A stretch of DNA of 42,389 bases. Source: Planctomycetota bacterium (GTDB taxonomy: Bacteria; Planctomycetota; UBA11346). The translations under genes were made by a program, and so were the position numbers. The notes under the pieces were generated by a model that saw only the letters and a program-made list of their open reading frames with translations, ran no database searches and was not told the origin of the DNA. The stretch covers positions 1-42,389 of the forward strand of contig JALHRW010000018.1 in assembly GCA_022841245.1 (NCBI GenBank), in the 5' to 3' direction. Shown here piece after piece: positions 1 through 8,045 of this stretch; position 1 is the first letter of the stretch, and each line of letters starts with the position of its first letter.

Positions 1-745
1 GCCAGCCGTCGCGCAGCCGGCGCCGCAGCCACGGCCACAGCACCCAGGCGAGCAGGGCCGGACCATAGACCAGCAGGAACACGCGCAGCCATTCGACCTT
101 CGGCGAGACGCTGGCCCACACCGCCGCGGCCACCCAGGCGGCAGCGGCCAACCCCAGCCACAGGCGGCGGTCGGTCAGCCAAACCTTCGGCCGCTGCGGC
201 CACAGCCCGGTGGCGACCACGCCGCCGAGCAACCCGACCGCGGCGCCGCCGAGCACATCGGCCGGCCAGTGGTAGTTGAGCACCACCCGCGACAGCGCCA
301 CCCCGACCGCGACCGCCACCGCGCCAAGCGACCAGCCCCATGAGCGAGCGAGCAGGGGCACCAGGGCGAAGGCGGTGCTGGTGTCGCCGCTGACGAAGGA
401 GTACACGCCGTCGTTGGGCCGGATGCGGCCGACGCCGAGCTTGAACACCCAGGTGAGCAGCGCCGCCACGATCAGGGCGGTCAGCAGCTGGGCGCCCAGA
501 CGCCGCCGGCCGGAGGCCGCCACGGTCAGCGCCAGCAGCACCGCCACCTCGCCGCGCCCGAAAGGCCGCACCAGGTCGAGCAGCGTCTGCACGCCGGGCA
601 GGTCGGCCCAGGCACGCAGCGGGGCCTGGGCTGCCGCGTCCCACGGCAGCATGGCCAGGCTGGCCAGGCCGAGCAGCACGGCGCACGCCGTCCAGACGGG
701 ACGCCGGCGGCAGGCGGTCAGCATCGACGACAGCCAGTCCGGCAT
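1..745 (-). CDS. PAP2-family phosphatase, 3' end beyond window
   Basis: Membrane phosphatase of the PAP2 (type 2 phosphatidic acid phosphatase) superfamily, probably acting on lipid phosphates or undecaprenyl pyrophosphate. It reads open from ATG at 745 to the window edge (248 codons), so the C-terminus is missing. Motif 1 is KLGVGRIRP (K102, R109, P110). Motif 3 is SRVVLNYHWPAD (S152, R153, H159, D163). Motif 2, normally PSGH, reads VSGDTST (S119-G120-D121), so the usual catalytic histidine position holds aspartate. Several hydrophobic segments flank the motifs, as expected for a polytopic protein. It is divergent from uxaC with 94 bases between starts and no clear Shine-Dalgarno sequence. 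The fold assignment is firm; substrate and activity are not. Confidence 0.85.
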   Translation of the reverse strand, partial: MPDWLSSMLTACRRRPVWTACAVLLGLASLAMLPWDAAAQAPLRAWADLPGVQTLLDLVRPFGRGEVAVLLALTVAASGRRRLGAQLLTALIVAALLTWVFKLGVGRIRPNDGVYSFVSGDTSTAFALVPLLARSWGWSLGAVAVAVGVALSRVVLNYHWPADVLGGAAVGLLGGVVATGLWPQRPKVWLTDRRLWLGLAAAAWVAAAVWASVSPKVEWLRVFLLVYGPALLAWVLWPWLRRRLRDGW

Positions 746-839
746 GGGCGGGCAGGGTAGGATTCCCCGCGCACGTACCAGCCCGCACCCTTGCAGCCAG
801 GCCGCTTCCGGCGACCCTGCGGCCCATCGGAGCACCGCC

Positions 840-2321
840 ATGGGCAAGAAGCGCAAGGACGTCTTCATCGGCAAGAACTTCCTCCTCCAGAGCGAGGTGG
901 CGGAGGAGCTGTACCACGAGTACGCCCGCGACCTGCCGATCGTCGACTACCATTGCCATCTGCCGCCCAAGGACGTGGCCGACGACCGCAAATTCCGCAA
1001 CATGAGCGAGATCTGGCTCGCCGGCGACCACTACAAGTGGCGCGCGATGCGCTCCAACGGCGTACCCGAGCGCTTCATCACCGGTGACGCCGGCGACTGG
1101 GAGAAGTTCCTCGCCTGGGCCGGCACGGTGCCGAAGTGCCTGCGCAACCCGCTCTACCACTGGACCCACATCGAGCTGAAGCGGCCCTTCCGCATCGGCG
1201 ACAAGCTGCTCGACGCCAACACCGCAGCCTCGATTTGGGATGAGTGCAACGAGCGCCTCGACGAGCCCGGCTACACCGCGCGCGGCATCATGGAGCAGTG
1301 GCAGGTCGCCGTGGTCTGCACCACCGACGACCCGTGCGACGACCTCGCCCACCACCGCAAGCTGGCCAAGAGCGGCTGGCATGTGCAGATGCGCCCGACC
1401 TGGCGCCCCGACAAGGGCATGGTGATCGAGGATCCCGTCGCCTTCAACGGCTGGCTCGACCGCCTCGCCGCCGCCGCCAACACCGAGATCAAGGACCTCG
1501 ATTCGTACCTGCTGGCCCTGCGCCGCCGCCACGACGCCTTCCACGCCGCCGGCTGCCGCCTGTCCGACCACGGCATCGAGACCGCCTACGCCGCCGACTA
1601 TACCGAGGCGCAGATCAAGGCCGCCTTCGCCAAGGCGCGCGATGGCAAGCAGGTCACGCCCGAGGACGCGCTGGCCTTCAAGAGCTGGATCATGGTCGAA
1701 TGGGGCCGCATGGACCACGCCCGCGGCTGGGTGCAGCAGTTCCACATCGGACCGATCCGCAACAATAACACGCGGATGTTCAAGCAGCTGGGCCCCGACA
1801 CCGGCTTCGACTCGATCGGCGACGCCAACTTCGCCAAGCCGCTGTCGCGCTTCCTCGACCGCCTCGACCAGACCGACCAGCTGGCCAAAACCATCCTCTA
1901 CACCATCAACCCGAAGGACAACGAGGTCATCGGCACGATGCTCGGGAACTTCCAGGACGGCAGCGTTCCGGGGAAGATCCAGTTCGGCTCGGCGTGGTGG
2001 TTCCTCGACCAGAAGGACGGCATGGAGAAGCAGATGGATGCGCTCTCCAACCTCGGCCTGCTCTCGCGCTTCGTCGGCATGCTCACCGACAGCCGCAGCT
2101 TCCTCTCCTACAGCCGCCACGAGTACTTCCGCCGCACCCTGTGCAACATGCTCGGCAACGACATCGAGAACGGCCTGCTGCCGCGCGACCTCAAGCTGAT
2201 CGGCGAGATGGTGCGCGACATCTGCTACCGCAACGCCGCCCGCTACTTCGACTTCGGCCTGCCCGAGGAGCCGGGGACGTGGAGCGAAGGGCGCGAGAAG
2301 AGCGGCAAGAAGAAGCGCTAA
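840..2321 (+). CDS. uxaC: Uronate (glucuronate) isomerase
   Basis: Cytosolic uronate isomerase of the amidohydrolase superfamily, interconverting D-glucuronate and D-fructuronate (or galacturonate and tagaturonate) in hexuronate catabolism. The 493-residue length fits the family. The N-terminal metal-binding pair lies in IVDYHCHLPP (H38, H40), and the tryptophan- and arginine-rich character is typical. The reading frame is open upstream to 276, but that extension is antisense to the PAP2 gene and has no family similarity. I start at ATG 840, which has GGAG at 829-832, seven bases upstream. No other uronate-pathway gene (uxaB, uxuA, kdgK) is in the window, so the gene stands alone. A repeat-rich 328-base gap separates it from rpsA. 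Confidence 0.93.
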   Translation: MGKKRKDVFIGKNFLLQSEVAEELYHEYARDLPIVDYHCHLPPKDVADDRKFRNMSEIWLAGDHYKWRAMRSNGVPERFITGDAGDWEKFLAWAGTVPKCLRNPLYHWTHIELKRPFRIGDKLLDANTAASIWDECNERLDEPGYTARGIMEQWQVAVVCTTDDPCDDLAHHRKLAKSGWHVQMRPTWRPDKGMVIEDPVAFNGWLDRLAAAANTEIKDLDSYLLALRRRHDAFHAAGCRLSDHGIETAYAADYTEAQIKAAFAKARDGKQVTPEDALAFKSWIMVEWGRMDHARGWVQQFHIGPIRNNNTRMFKQLGPDTGFDSIGDANFAKPLSRFLDRLDQTDQLAKTILYTINPKDNEVIGTMLGNFQDGSVPGKIQFGSAWWFLDQKDGMEKQMDALSNLGLLSRFVGMLTDSRSFLSYSRHEYFRRTLCNMLGNDIENGLLPRDLKLIGEMVRDICYRNAARYFDFGLPEEPGTWSEGREKSGKKKR

Positions 2322-2335
2322 TTTCACGCGGCTTT

Positions 2336-2439
2336 TCACAGGAGACGCAGAGACACAGAGGTCCGAGGAGGAAAGGCAGGCTTCGATGGGTGAGGAGACT
2401 TGACGATCCAACTCCTTCGAACCTCTGCGCCTGTGCATC
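2336..2439. repeat. CACAGGAGACRCAGAG inverted-repeat element, degenerate copy
   Basis: The left arm at 2336-2360 (TCACAGGAGACGCAGAG and on) matches the left arm of the element at 34976 at 24 of 25 bases. The right arm (CTCTGCGCCTGTGCATC, 2423-2439) is a decayed inverted counterpart. It lies just after the uxaC stop and may form the 3' end of that transcript. The rest of the gap, 2440-2649, holds no gene and is probably the rpsA leader. Confidence 0.7.
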
Positions 2440-2492
2440 AACTCTCGGGAACAGGCTGTCTCCGCTGGTAATCCGGCATCGAATCCGGCTGC

Positions 2493-2520
2493 TTGCACGT
2501 CGGGGCGACCTTCCTACGGT
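2493..2520 (+). promoter_or_regulatory. Possible rpsA promoter
   Basis: TTGCAC (2493-2498), a 16-base spacer and TACGGT (2515-2520) resemble a sigma-70 promoter. It would give an rpsA leader of about 125 bases. The -10 match is poor, so this is a weak proposal. Confidence 0.3.
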
Positions 2521-2649
2521 GCCGCCCTCGCCAATGGCGGATACCGGGTGTTCCGGCCTTCCGTGCGGAGGCGAAACCAGGCCATATCGGCCGCAACCCC
2601 TTGCCAGCACCGCACGTGCGGATGGCTGCCAAGGTCTGGAAGATAACCC

Positions 2650-4269
2650 ATGACCAAACGTTTCGAATCCATCATCGCCGTCGATGACGTGCTGCTGGCC
2701 CAGGAGATGGAAGCCGCCCTCGGCGCCGACGCCGAGAAGGCCCTGCTCGCCGCGCTCGACAACGACAAGAACCAGTACGACCCGCGCTCGATCGTCACCG
2801 GCTTCATCGTCGCCGTGAACGACGACAACGCCACGGTCGACATCGGCTACAAGAGCGAAGGCGTCGTGCCGATCGAAGAGTTCGCCGCCGGCGAGGCCAC
2901 CATCGGCGCCAAGGTCCAGGTCATGATCACCGAGGTCAAGCCCTCCGGTGAACTGGCCCTGTCCAAGCGCCAGGCCGACCTGCAGATCGGCTGGAACCAG
3001 GTCCTCGGCTCCAACAAGGAAGGCGACCGCGTCAAGGGACGCGTCGTGCGCAAGATCAAGGGCGGCCTGCTCGTCGACATCGGCGTGCCGGTCTTCCTCC
3101 CCGCCTCGCAGGTCGACCTGCGCCGCGCGCCGGACGTCGGCGAATACATCGGCCAGGAGATCGAGGCCGAGATCATCAAGATCGACGCCGAGCGGAAGAA
3201 CATCGTCGTCTCGCGCCGCAAGGTGCTCGAAGAAGAGCGCAAGAAGAACCGCGAGAACCTGGTCAAGGAACTGCACGTCGGCGACCTGCGCGAAGGCGTG
3301 GTCAAGAACATCACCGACTTCGGCGCCTTCATCGACCTCGGCGGCCTCGACGGCCTGCTGCACATCACCGACATGTCGTGGGGCCGCGTCAACCACCCGT
3401 CGGAAGTGGTCAAGATCGGCCAGCACATCGAAGTCGTGGTCCTGGACTACGACGCCGAAAGGAACCGCATCAGCCTGGGCCTGAAGCAGAAGATGCGCAA
3501 CCCGTGGGAAGAGATCGAGGCGCGCTACGCCATCGGCTCGGTCCACGACGGCGAAGTCGTCAACCTGATGACCTACGGCGCGTTCGTGAAGCTGGAAGAC
3601 GGCATCGAAGGCCTAGTCCACATCAGCGAGCTGAGCTGGACCCGCACCCCGACGCATCCCAACGAGATCGTCAAGCAGGGTGAGAAGGTCAAGGTCATGG
3701 TCCTCGAGATCGACCACGAGAAGCAGGAGATCTCGCTCGGCATGAAGCAGGCCGAGAACAACCCCTGGGACACCATCCGCGACAAGTTCCCGGTCGGCAC
3801 CCTGATCGAAGGCACGGTCAAGAACCTGACCAACTACGGCGCCTTCGTCGAGATCCAGCCCGGCATCGAAGGCCTGCTGCATGTCAACGACATCAGCTGG
3901 ACCAAGAAGCTGGCCCACCCGGCCCCCGAGGTCAACAAGGGCGACCACGTCAAGTGCGTCATCCTGGAAATCGACCGCGAGCGCCAGCGCATCAGCCTGG
4001 GCATGAAGCAGCTCAGCCAGGATCCCTGGATCAAGGAGATCCCGGACAAGCTCAAGAAGGGCACCGTGCTCGACGGCAAGGTCACCAAGGTGACCAACTT
4101 CGGCGTGTTCGTCGAGATCCTCGACGGCCTCGAAGGCCTGCTGCACGTCTCCGAGCTCGGCACCTCGCGCCCCGAGGACCTCCAGCCCAACCAGGCGGTG
4201 AAGGTCAAGGTCCTGCACGTCGACATCGAGACGCGCAAGATCGGGCTGTCGATGAAGGGCGTCGAGTAA
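2650..4269 (+). CDS. rpsA: 30S ribosomal protein S1
   Basis: Ribosomal protein S1, which binds mRNA and helps load it on the 30S subunit. The 539 residues contain six S1 (OB-fold) repeats, starting at about residues 45, 124, 211, 297, 384 and 470. The last four carry the classic NxxxYGAF/NFGVF and HISE/HVSE signatures (for example [11 protein letters not shown] and LVHISELSW). Repeats 1 and 2 are more divergent, as in other S1 proteins, where they dock to the ribosome. The size is close to the proteobacterial six-domain S1. The start has GGAAG about seven bases upstream. The gene has its own strong terminator and a leader of up to 200 bases where S1 autoregulation could act, though that is inference. 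Confidence 0.97.
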   Translation: MTKRFESIIAVDDVLLAQEMEAALGADAEKALLAALDNDKNQYDPRSIVTGFIVAVNDDNATVDIGYKSEGVVPIEEFAAGEATIGAKVQVMITEVKPSGELALSKRQADLQIGWNQVLGSNKEGDRVKGRVVRKIKGGLLVDIGVPVFLPASQVDLRRAPDVGEYIGQEIEAEIIKIDAERKNIVVSRRKVLEEERKKNRENLVKELHVGDLREGVVKNITDFGAFIDLGGLDGLLHITDMSWGRVNHPSEVVKIGQHIEVVVLDYDAERNRISLGLKQKMRNPWEEIEARYAIGSVHDGEVVNLMTYGAFVKLEDGIEGLVHISELSWTRTPTHPNEIVKQGEKVKVMVLEIDHEKQEISLGMKQAENNPWDTIRDKFPVGTLIEGTVKNLTNYGAFVEIQPGIEGLLHVNDISWTKKLAHPAPEVNKGDHVKCVILEIDRERQRISLGMKQLSQDPWIKEIPDKLKKGTVLDGKVTKVTNFGVFVEILDGLEGLLHVSELGTSRPEDLQPNQAVKVKVLHVDIETRKIGLSMKGVE

Positions 4270-4277
4270 AGGGATTC

Positions 4278-4375
4278 CCAGGACCGCGGGCTTCAGCCCG
4301 CGTCGAAGAACGGCGGCCGTACAACTACGGCCGCCGTTCTTTTTTCGATGCGCGGGCTGAAGCCCACGCTCCTGG
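4278..4375. repeat. Inverted pair of GCGGGCTTCAGCCCGC repeats around the rpsA terminator
   Basis: The left unit (CCAGGACCGCGGGCTTCAGC and on, 4278-4306) and the right unit (4346-4375, inverted) are near-identical when one is reverse-complemented. Each contains a small palindrome of the type GCGGGCT-TC-AGCCCGC. The terminator hairpin lies exactly between them, so the whole 98 bases form a large imperfect palindrome. A single unit recurs at 21575-21602, which shows a dispersed family. Confidence 0.85.
4306..4345 (+). terminator. Rho-independent terminator of rpsA
   Basis: A perfect 14-bp stem (AGAACGGCGGCCGT at 4307-4320, ACGGCCGCCGTTCT at 4327-4340) with loop ACAACT is followed by six T residues (4340-4345). 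A4306 can pair with T4341 to extend the stem. It lies 37 bases after the rpsA stop. Confidence 0.93.
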
Positions 4376-4411
4376 CTTGCCTCGCGCACCACGCTCCTAG
4401 CTTCACTCCTC

Positions 4412-5338
4412 GTGGACCTGCGCGGACGACACATCATCTCCATCGCCGACTTCAGCCGCGATGAGATCCTCCACATCTTGCGGACCGCTGCGGTCATGGA
4501 GTCCGGCGGCGCCGGCGAACCGCTCGCCGGCCGGCTGATGGCCACCCTGTTCTTCGAGCCGAGCACGCGCACCCGCCTGTCGTTCGAGGCGGCGATGCTC
4601 AAGCTCGGCGGCCGGGTCATGGGCTTCAGCGACCCGGGCAGCTCCTCGGCCAAGAAGGGCGAGAGCCTGGCCGACACCATCCGCATGATCGAGCGCTACG
4701 CCGACGTCATGGTCATGCGCCATCCGCGCGACGGTGCCGCCCGCCTGGCCGCCGAGGTCTCGCGCGTACCGGTGATCAATGGCGGGGATGGCAGCAACCA
4801 GCACCCGACCCAGACCTTCCTCGACCTCTACACCATCTCGCGCCTCTTCCCGCAGCTCGTCTCGGGCGAGGGGCTGACCGTCGCCTTCGCCGGCGACCTG
4901 CGCTACGGCCGTACGGTGCACAGCCTGATCTCGGCCCTGTGCCATTTCGGCGGTCGCATCCTCACCGTCGCGCCGCGCGGGCTGGAACTGCCGGTGCAGT
5001 ACATCGCCGAGGCCAACCACCACGGCATCACGGTCGAAGCCGTGCCGTCGCTCAATGATGCGATCGCGGCCTGCGACGTGCTGTACATGACGCGGCTGCA
5101 GGAGGAGCGCTTCCCCGATCCGCTGGAATTCGACCACATCAAGGCCAGCTACCGGGTGAACGCCGAGATGCTGACGGCGGCCAAGCCGCACATGCGTATC
5201 CTCCATCCGCTGCCGCGGGTGAACGAGATCGCCGCCGACGTCGACGCCACCGCCCACGCCCACTATTTCACCCAGGCCGCCAACGGCATCCCGGTCCGCC
5301 AGGCGATCCTCGGCCTCGTCCTGGGAGCAGTCCGATGA
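4412..5338 (+). CDS. pyrB: Aspartate carbamoyltransferase, catalytic chain
   Basis: Catalytic subunit of aspartate transcarbamoylase, making N-carbamoyl-L-aspartate from carbamoyl phosphate and aspartate in pyrimidine synthesis. The 308 residues are normal length. The carbamoyl-phosphate loop FFEPSTRTRLSFE (S51-T52-R53-T54-R55), the mobile-loop lysine in SSSAKKGESLADT, NQHPTQTFLDL, DLRYGRTVHSL and HPLPRVNEI are all present. The start is GTG at 4412, because no ATG fits the conserved N-terminus; a Shine-Dalgarno sequence is not obvious. The stop overlaps the pyrI start (ATGA), indicating translational coupling and a class B holoenzyme. The rpsA terminator upstream implies a separate promoter within about 65 bases, which I could not identify. 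Confidence 0.96.
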   Translation: MDLRGRHIISIADFSRDEILHILRTAAVMESGGAGEPLAGRLMATLFFEPSTRTRLSFEAAMLKLGGRVMGFSDPGSSSAKKGESLADTIRMIERYADVMVMRHPRDGAARLAAEVSRVPVINGGDGSNQHPTQTFLDLYTISRLFPQLVSGEGLTVAFAGDLRYGRTVHSLISALCHFGGRILTVAPRGLELPVQYIAEANHHGITVEAVPSLNDAIAACDVLYMTRLQEERFPDPLEFDHIKASYRVNAEMLTAAKPHMRILHPLPRVNEIAADVDATAHAHYFTQAANGIPVRQAILGLVLGAVR

Positions 5339-5808
5339 CCCTCGAACCCAGCACCGGCTCCTCGACCCGCATCCGCCACGTCGAGGCGATCAGCAACGGC
5401 ACCGTCGTCGACCACATCCCGGCCATCGCCACGCTGAAAGTCGCGCAGCTCCTCACCGGCTCGAACGACCAGGTCTTCGTCGGCATGAACCTGCGCTCAT
5501 CCCGCGGCGGCCGCAAGGGCGTGGTCAAGATCGCCGGCCGCGAACTCGACCAGCGCACGCTCAGCTGCCTCGCGCTGCTCGCCCCCGGCGCCACCGTCTC
5601 GATCATCCGCAACTACGAGGTGGCGGAGAAGATCACCGTGCCGGTGCCGGAGCGCTTCGAAGGCGTGGCCAAGTGCGCCAACCCCAACTGCGTCACCACG
5701 CACGAGAAGTGGACGACGCGCTTCGCCGTGGTGTGCAAGGATCCGTTGACTGTGCGCTGCATCTACTGTGAGCGAAGCTTCGCCGCGGCCGACCTGAGTC
5801 TGTTGTAG
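5335..5808 (+). CDS. pyrI: Aspartate carbamoyltransferase, regulatory chain
   Basis: Regulatory subunit of aspartate transcarbamoylase, which binds effector nucleotides and holds catalytic trimers together through a zinc domain. It has 157 residues. The N-terminal allosteric domain carries VDHIPAIATLKV and SRGGRKGVVKIAGREL. The C-terminal zinc site has C114-x4-C119 (CANPNC) and C142-x2-C145 (CIYC), the spacing of the E. coli protein. It overlaps pyrB by four bases. The stop is only seven bases from the stop of the convergent CysO-like gene, with no clear terminator between. Confidence 0.96.
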   Translation: MTLEPSTGSSTRIRHVEAISNGTVVDHIPAIATLKVAQLLTGSNDQVFVGMNLRSSRGGRKGVVKIAGRELDQRTLSCLALLAPGATVSIIRNYEVAEKITVPVPERFEGVAKCANPNCVTTHEKWTTRFAVVCKDPLTVRCIYCERSFAAADLSLL

Positions 5809-5815
5809 CCCAGGC

Positions 5816-6091
5816 TTACCCGCCGGCGATCGCTGGAACGATGTCGACCGTGTCGCCGTCCTTCAGTGCGGTGGCCGGGCCGTCGAGAAACCTGATATCC
5901 TCCTCGCCGACGAAGACGTTGACGAACTTGCGCAGCTTGCCGGCGTCGTCGCACAGCCGCGCCTTGATCCCGGGATGGGCGGCGTCGAGGGCGGCGAGCA
6001 TCTGCTCGACATTCGCCGAGGAGACGGAGACCGTCTCCAGACCGGCGGTGAGGTTGCGCAGGACCGAGGGGATGCGGACGGTGACGGGCAT
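5816..6091 (-). CDS. MoaD/ThiS-family sulfur carrier, CysO-like
   Basis: Ubiquitin-like sulfur carrier of 91 residues ending in the Gly-Gly (90-91) that is thiocarboxylated in this family. The C-terminal half (KLRKFVNVFVGEEDIRF and KDGDTVDIVPAIAGG) closely resembles, from memory, Mycobacterium CysO, which gives its sulfur to a cysteine synthase. MoaD (molybdopterin) or another carrier role remains possible, since no partner adenylyltransferase (MoeB/ThiF type) or Mec peptidase is in the window. It is the last of three minus-strand genes after the EctB-type aminotransferase and a small unknown gene, 53 bases after the latter. A CysK-type enzyme is encoded 19 kb away. Confidence 0.88.
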   Translation of the reverse strand: MPVTVRIPSVLRNLTAGLETVSVSSANVEQMLAALDAAHPGIKARLCDDAGKLRKFVNVFVGEEDIRFLDGPATALKDGDTVDIVPAIAGG

Positions 6092-6144
6092 GGGCCGGGG
6101 TTGTAGCGGAGCATCCCCCGGCGCAAAGGCCGATGGATCCCGCC

Positions 6145-6486
6145 TTAGGCGCGGCCAAGGGCCTGGTCGATCATCCGCCGCACTTCGGTGACGTCATAGC
6201 CGCCATCGACGCCGAGACGCACCAGGCCGATCAGGCCGCGGCTGCTCTCGTCGCTGACCGCACCGACCGAGACGCGACCCAGCTCGATGTGGAAGCTGAG
6301 TCGCTTGTGCAGGAATTCGAGCTGCTCGCGGGCGGCTCGCGCCTGTTCGAGGGCTCGGGCGAGGGATTCGAGGTCCGACGCGTCGTGAGCGCCATCGAGC
6401 ACCGCCGAGTTGGCGTGCTTGAGCGCCATCAACAGGGTCTGCTTCAGGTCACCGGCACGGTGGATGAGGTCGGCCTGATCGCGCAT
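6145..6486 (-). CDS. Hypothetical helical protein, 113 residues
   Basis: I do not recognise this family. The frame is open to 6552, but ATG 6486 avoids overlap with the aminotransferase upstream and gives a compact protein. It is predicted largely helical, with a charged heptad-like middle (residues about 35-70, ARALEQARAAREQLEFLHKR). A more ordered C-terminus follows, containing GLIGLVRLGVDGGYDVTEV and a final RRMIDQALGRA helix. No signal peptide or membrane segment is seen. It lies 37 bases after the EctB-type gene and 53 before the CysO-like gene, so co-transcription is likely. It does not resemble EctC, EctA or Mec peptidase. Confidence 0.6.
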   Translation of the reverse strand: MRDQADLIHRAGDLKQTLLMALKHANSAVLDGAHDASDLESLARALEQARAAREQLEFLHKRLSFHIELGRVSVGAVSDESSRGLIGLVRLGVDGGYDVTEVRRMIDQALGRA

Positions 6487-6523
6487 ATGGCCATGCTGGG
6501 CCGGCCGGACGACTTGGCAACGC

Positions 6524-7828
6524 TCAGCCGGCGAGCGCCTTGCCCACCGCACCTCCCAGGATGTCGAGGCCGCGGCCCAGTTCGTCGTCGCTGATGGTCA
6601 GCGGCGGCATGACCTTCACCACCTCGTCCTCGGGTCCGCTGCGCTCGGCGATCAGCCCGTCCTGCCAGGCCTGCTTCGAGATGCGCGCCGCCAGGGCCGG
6701 GTCCGGGCAATGCAGGCCCTGCATCAGGCCGCGGCCGCGCACGGTGAAGCCGGCGGCGGGGTGGCCCTCGCGCAGCGCGCCGAGGCGGGTCCGCACCACC
6801 CCGGCCTTGGCCGCGACCTGGCGCATGAAGGCGTCATCGCGCCAGTAGTGCTGCAGCGCCGCCGTGGCGGCGACGAAGCTGAGATTGAAGCCGCGGAAGG
6901 TGCCGTTGTGCTCACCCGGCTTCCACAGGTCGAGTTCCGGCCGCATCAGCACCAGCGACATCGGCATGCCGATGCCGCCGATCGCCTTCGACAGCAGGAT
7001 GATGTCGGGTTTGATCCCGGACGGCTCGAAGCTGAAGAACGACCCGGTGCGGCCGCAGCCGGCCTGGATGTCGTCGACGATGACCAGGATGCCCAGCCGG
7101 CGGCACAACGCCTCGACCCCGCGCAGCCACTCGGCTGAGGCGACGTTGATGCCTCCCTCGCCCTGCACGCCCTCCAGCACCACCGCGGCAGGCAGATCCA
7201 GGCCGGAACTGGCGTCGGTGAGCAGACGCTCGAGCTGAGCCAGGCAGGCGGCCGAGGACATCCCGTTCCAGCCGTCGTAGGGCGCGAAGGCGGTGCCGAG
7301 CAGCGGCAGGCCGGCGCCAGCGCGGGCGAAGGTGTTGCCGGTGGCGGCCAGCGCGCCCAGCGTCATGCCGTGGTAGGCATTGGTGAAGGCGAGGATGGTC
7401 TGGCGCTTCGTCGCCTTGCGCGCCAGCTTGAACGCCGCCTCGACCGCGTTGGTGCCGGTCGGTCCGGGGAACTGCACCTTGTGGTCCATGCCGCGCGGGA
7501 GCAGCACGGTGCGCTCGAACTCCTCGAGGAAGGCGCGCTTGGCCTGGGTGTGCAGGTCGAGCGAATGCAGAATGCCGTCGCCGGCCAGGTACTCGACCAC
7601 CGCCGCCTTGATCACCGGCTCGTTGTGGCCGTAGTTGATCGTCCCCGCCCCGGCCAGGAAATCGATGCAGGCCTTGCCATCCTCGGTCCACAACGTCGCG
7701 CCCTTGGCACGGCTGAACACGGCGGGGAACGATCGGCAGTAGCCGCGAACGTCGGATTCACGACGCAGGAAGACGGCCTTGGGGTCGGCGGCACCAGCGG
7801 GCTGATTCATGGAATCCTCATCGGACAT
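6524..7828 (-). CDS. ectB: Diaminobutyrate-2-oxoglutarate aminotransferase (EctB type)
   Basis: PLP-dependent class III aminotransferase converting aspartate semialdehyde and glutamate to 2,4-diaminobutyrate. The 434 residues follow EctB closely: ESDVRGYCRSFPAVF, AGAGTINYGHNEPV, QFPGPTGTNAVEAAFKLAR, VQGEGGINVASAEWL, VDDIQAGCGRTGSFFSFE (D252) and LLSKAIGG with PLP lysine K281, then WKPGEHNGTFRG. ATG 7828 is chosen because AAGGAAGG lies six bases upstream; a second ATG at 7810 is possible. In ectoine clusters this gene sits with ectA and ectC, but neither is here. The product may serve ectoine synthesis from genes elsewhere, or another diaminobutyrate-derived compound. A structured repeat lies 43 bases upstream. 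Confidence 0.9.
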   Translation of the reverse strand: MSDEDSMNQPAGAADPKAVFLRRESDVRGYCRSFPAVFSRAKGATLWTEDGKACIDFLAGAGTINYGHNEPVIKAAVVEYLAGDGILHSLDLHTQAKRAFLEEFERTVLLPRGMDHKVQFPGPTGTNAVEAAFKLARKATKRQTILAFTNAYHGMTLGALAATGNTFARAGAGLPLLGTAFAPYDGWNGMSSAACLAQLERLLTDASSGLDLPAAVVLEGVQGEGGINVASAEWLRGVEALCRRLGILVIVDDIQAGCGRTGSFFSFEPSGIKPDIILLSKAIGGIGMPMSLVLMRPELDLWKPGEHNGTFRGFNLSFVAATAALQHYWRDDAFMRQVAAKAGVVRTRLGALREGHPAAGFTVRGRGLMQGLHCPDPALAARISKQAWQDGLIAERSGPEDEVVKVMPPLTISDDELGRGLDILGGAVGKALAG

Positions 7829-7871
7829 GCTTGCCTTCCTTGTCAAGATCCGGTGAAGGTGGACAACTGCC

Positions 7872-8002
7872 CAGGGGCTTCGCCCCCGCGGCCCTGACGG
7901 GCCTGCCCCCACGGCTTTTGTCGCAGCTCGGTTTTGTCGCTCGTGCTCCAAAACCGTGGGCGGATGGGCTTCGCCCATTGTATCCGCCCACCGCCACTCG
8001 GC
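7872..8002. repeat. Structured intergenic element, copy 1
   Basis: A 131-base element shared with 37257-37386. Predicted stems: GGGGC/GCCCC (7874-7886), GGCCC/GGGCC (7890-7903), CGGTTTTG/CAAAACCG (7929-7936 with 7949-7956), and GTGGGCGGAT/ATCCGCCCAC (7956-7965 with 7982-7991) enclosing GGGC/GCCC (7966-7976). Conserved unpaired parts include TTTGTCGCA and ATTGTAT. The two copies differ by paired, compensatory changes in the last two stems. It lies between the small membrane gene and the ectB-type gene. The rest of the gap, 8003-8045 and 7829-7871, shows nothing else except the ectB ribosome binding site. Confidence 0.85.
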
Positions 8003-8045
8003 AGCCGCCCCATCGCTGCGCGACGGGGCCCCGTGGCCTGAGTAG

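Noticed and set aside
276-839. In-frame 188-codon extension upstream of uxaC
   Set aside because: It is antisense to the PAP2 gene, unlike any uronate isomerase N-terminus, and ATG 840 has its own GGAG ribosome site.
5816-6091. CysO-like gene as partner of the cysK at 24605
   Set aside because: The two are 19 kb apart and the CysK has ordinary O-acetylserine sulfhydrylase features, so no direct link can be claimed from this window.
6145-7828. Ectoine biosynthesis operon
   Set aside because: Only the EctB-type gene is present; the 113-residue protein and the GG-ending carrier do not resemble EctA or EctC.
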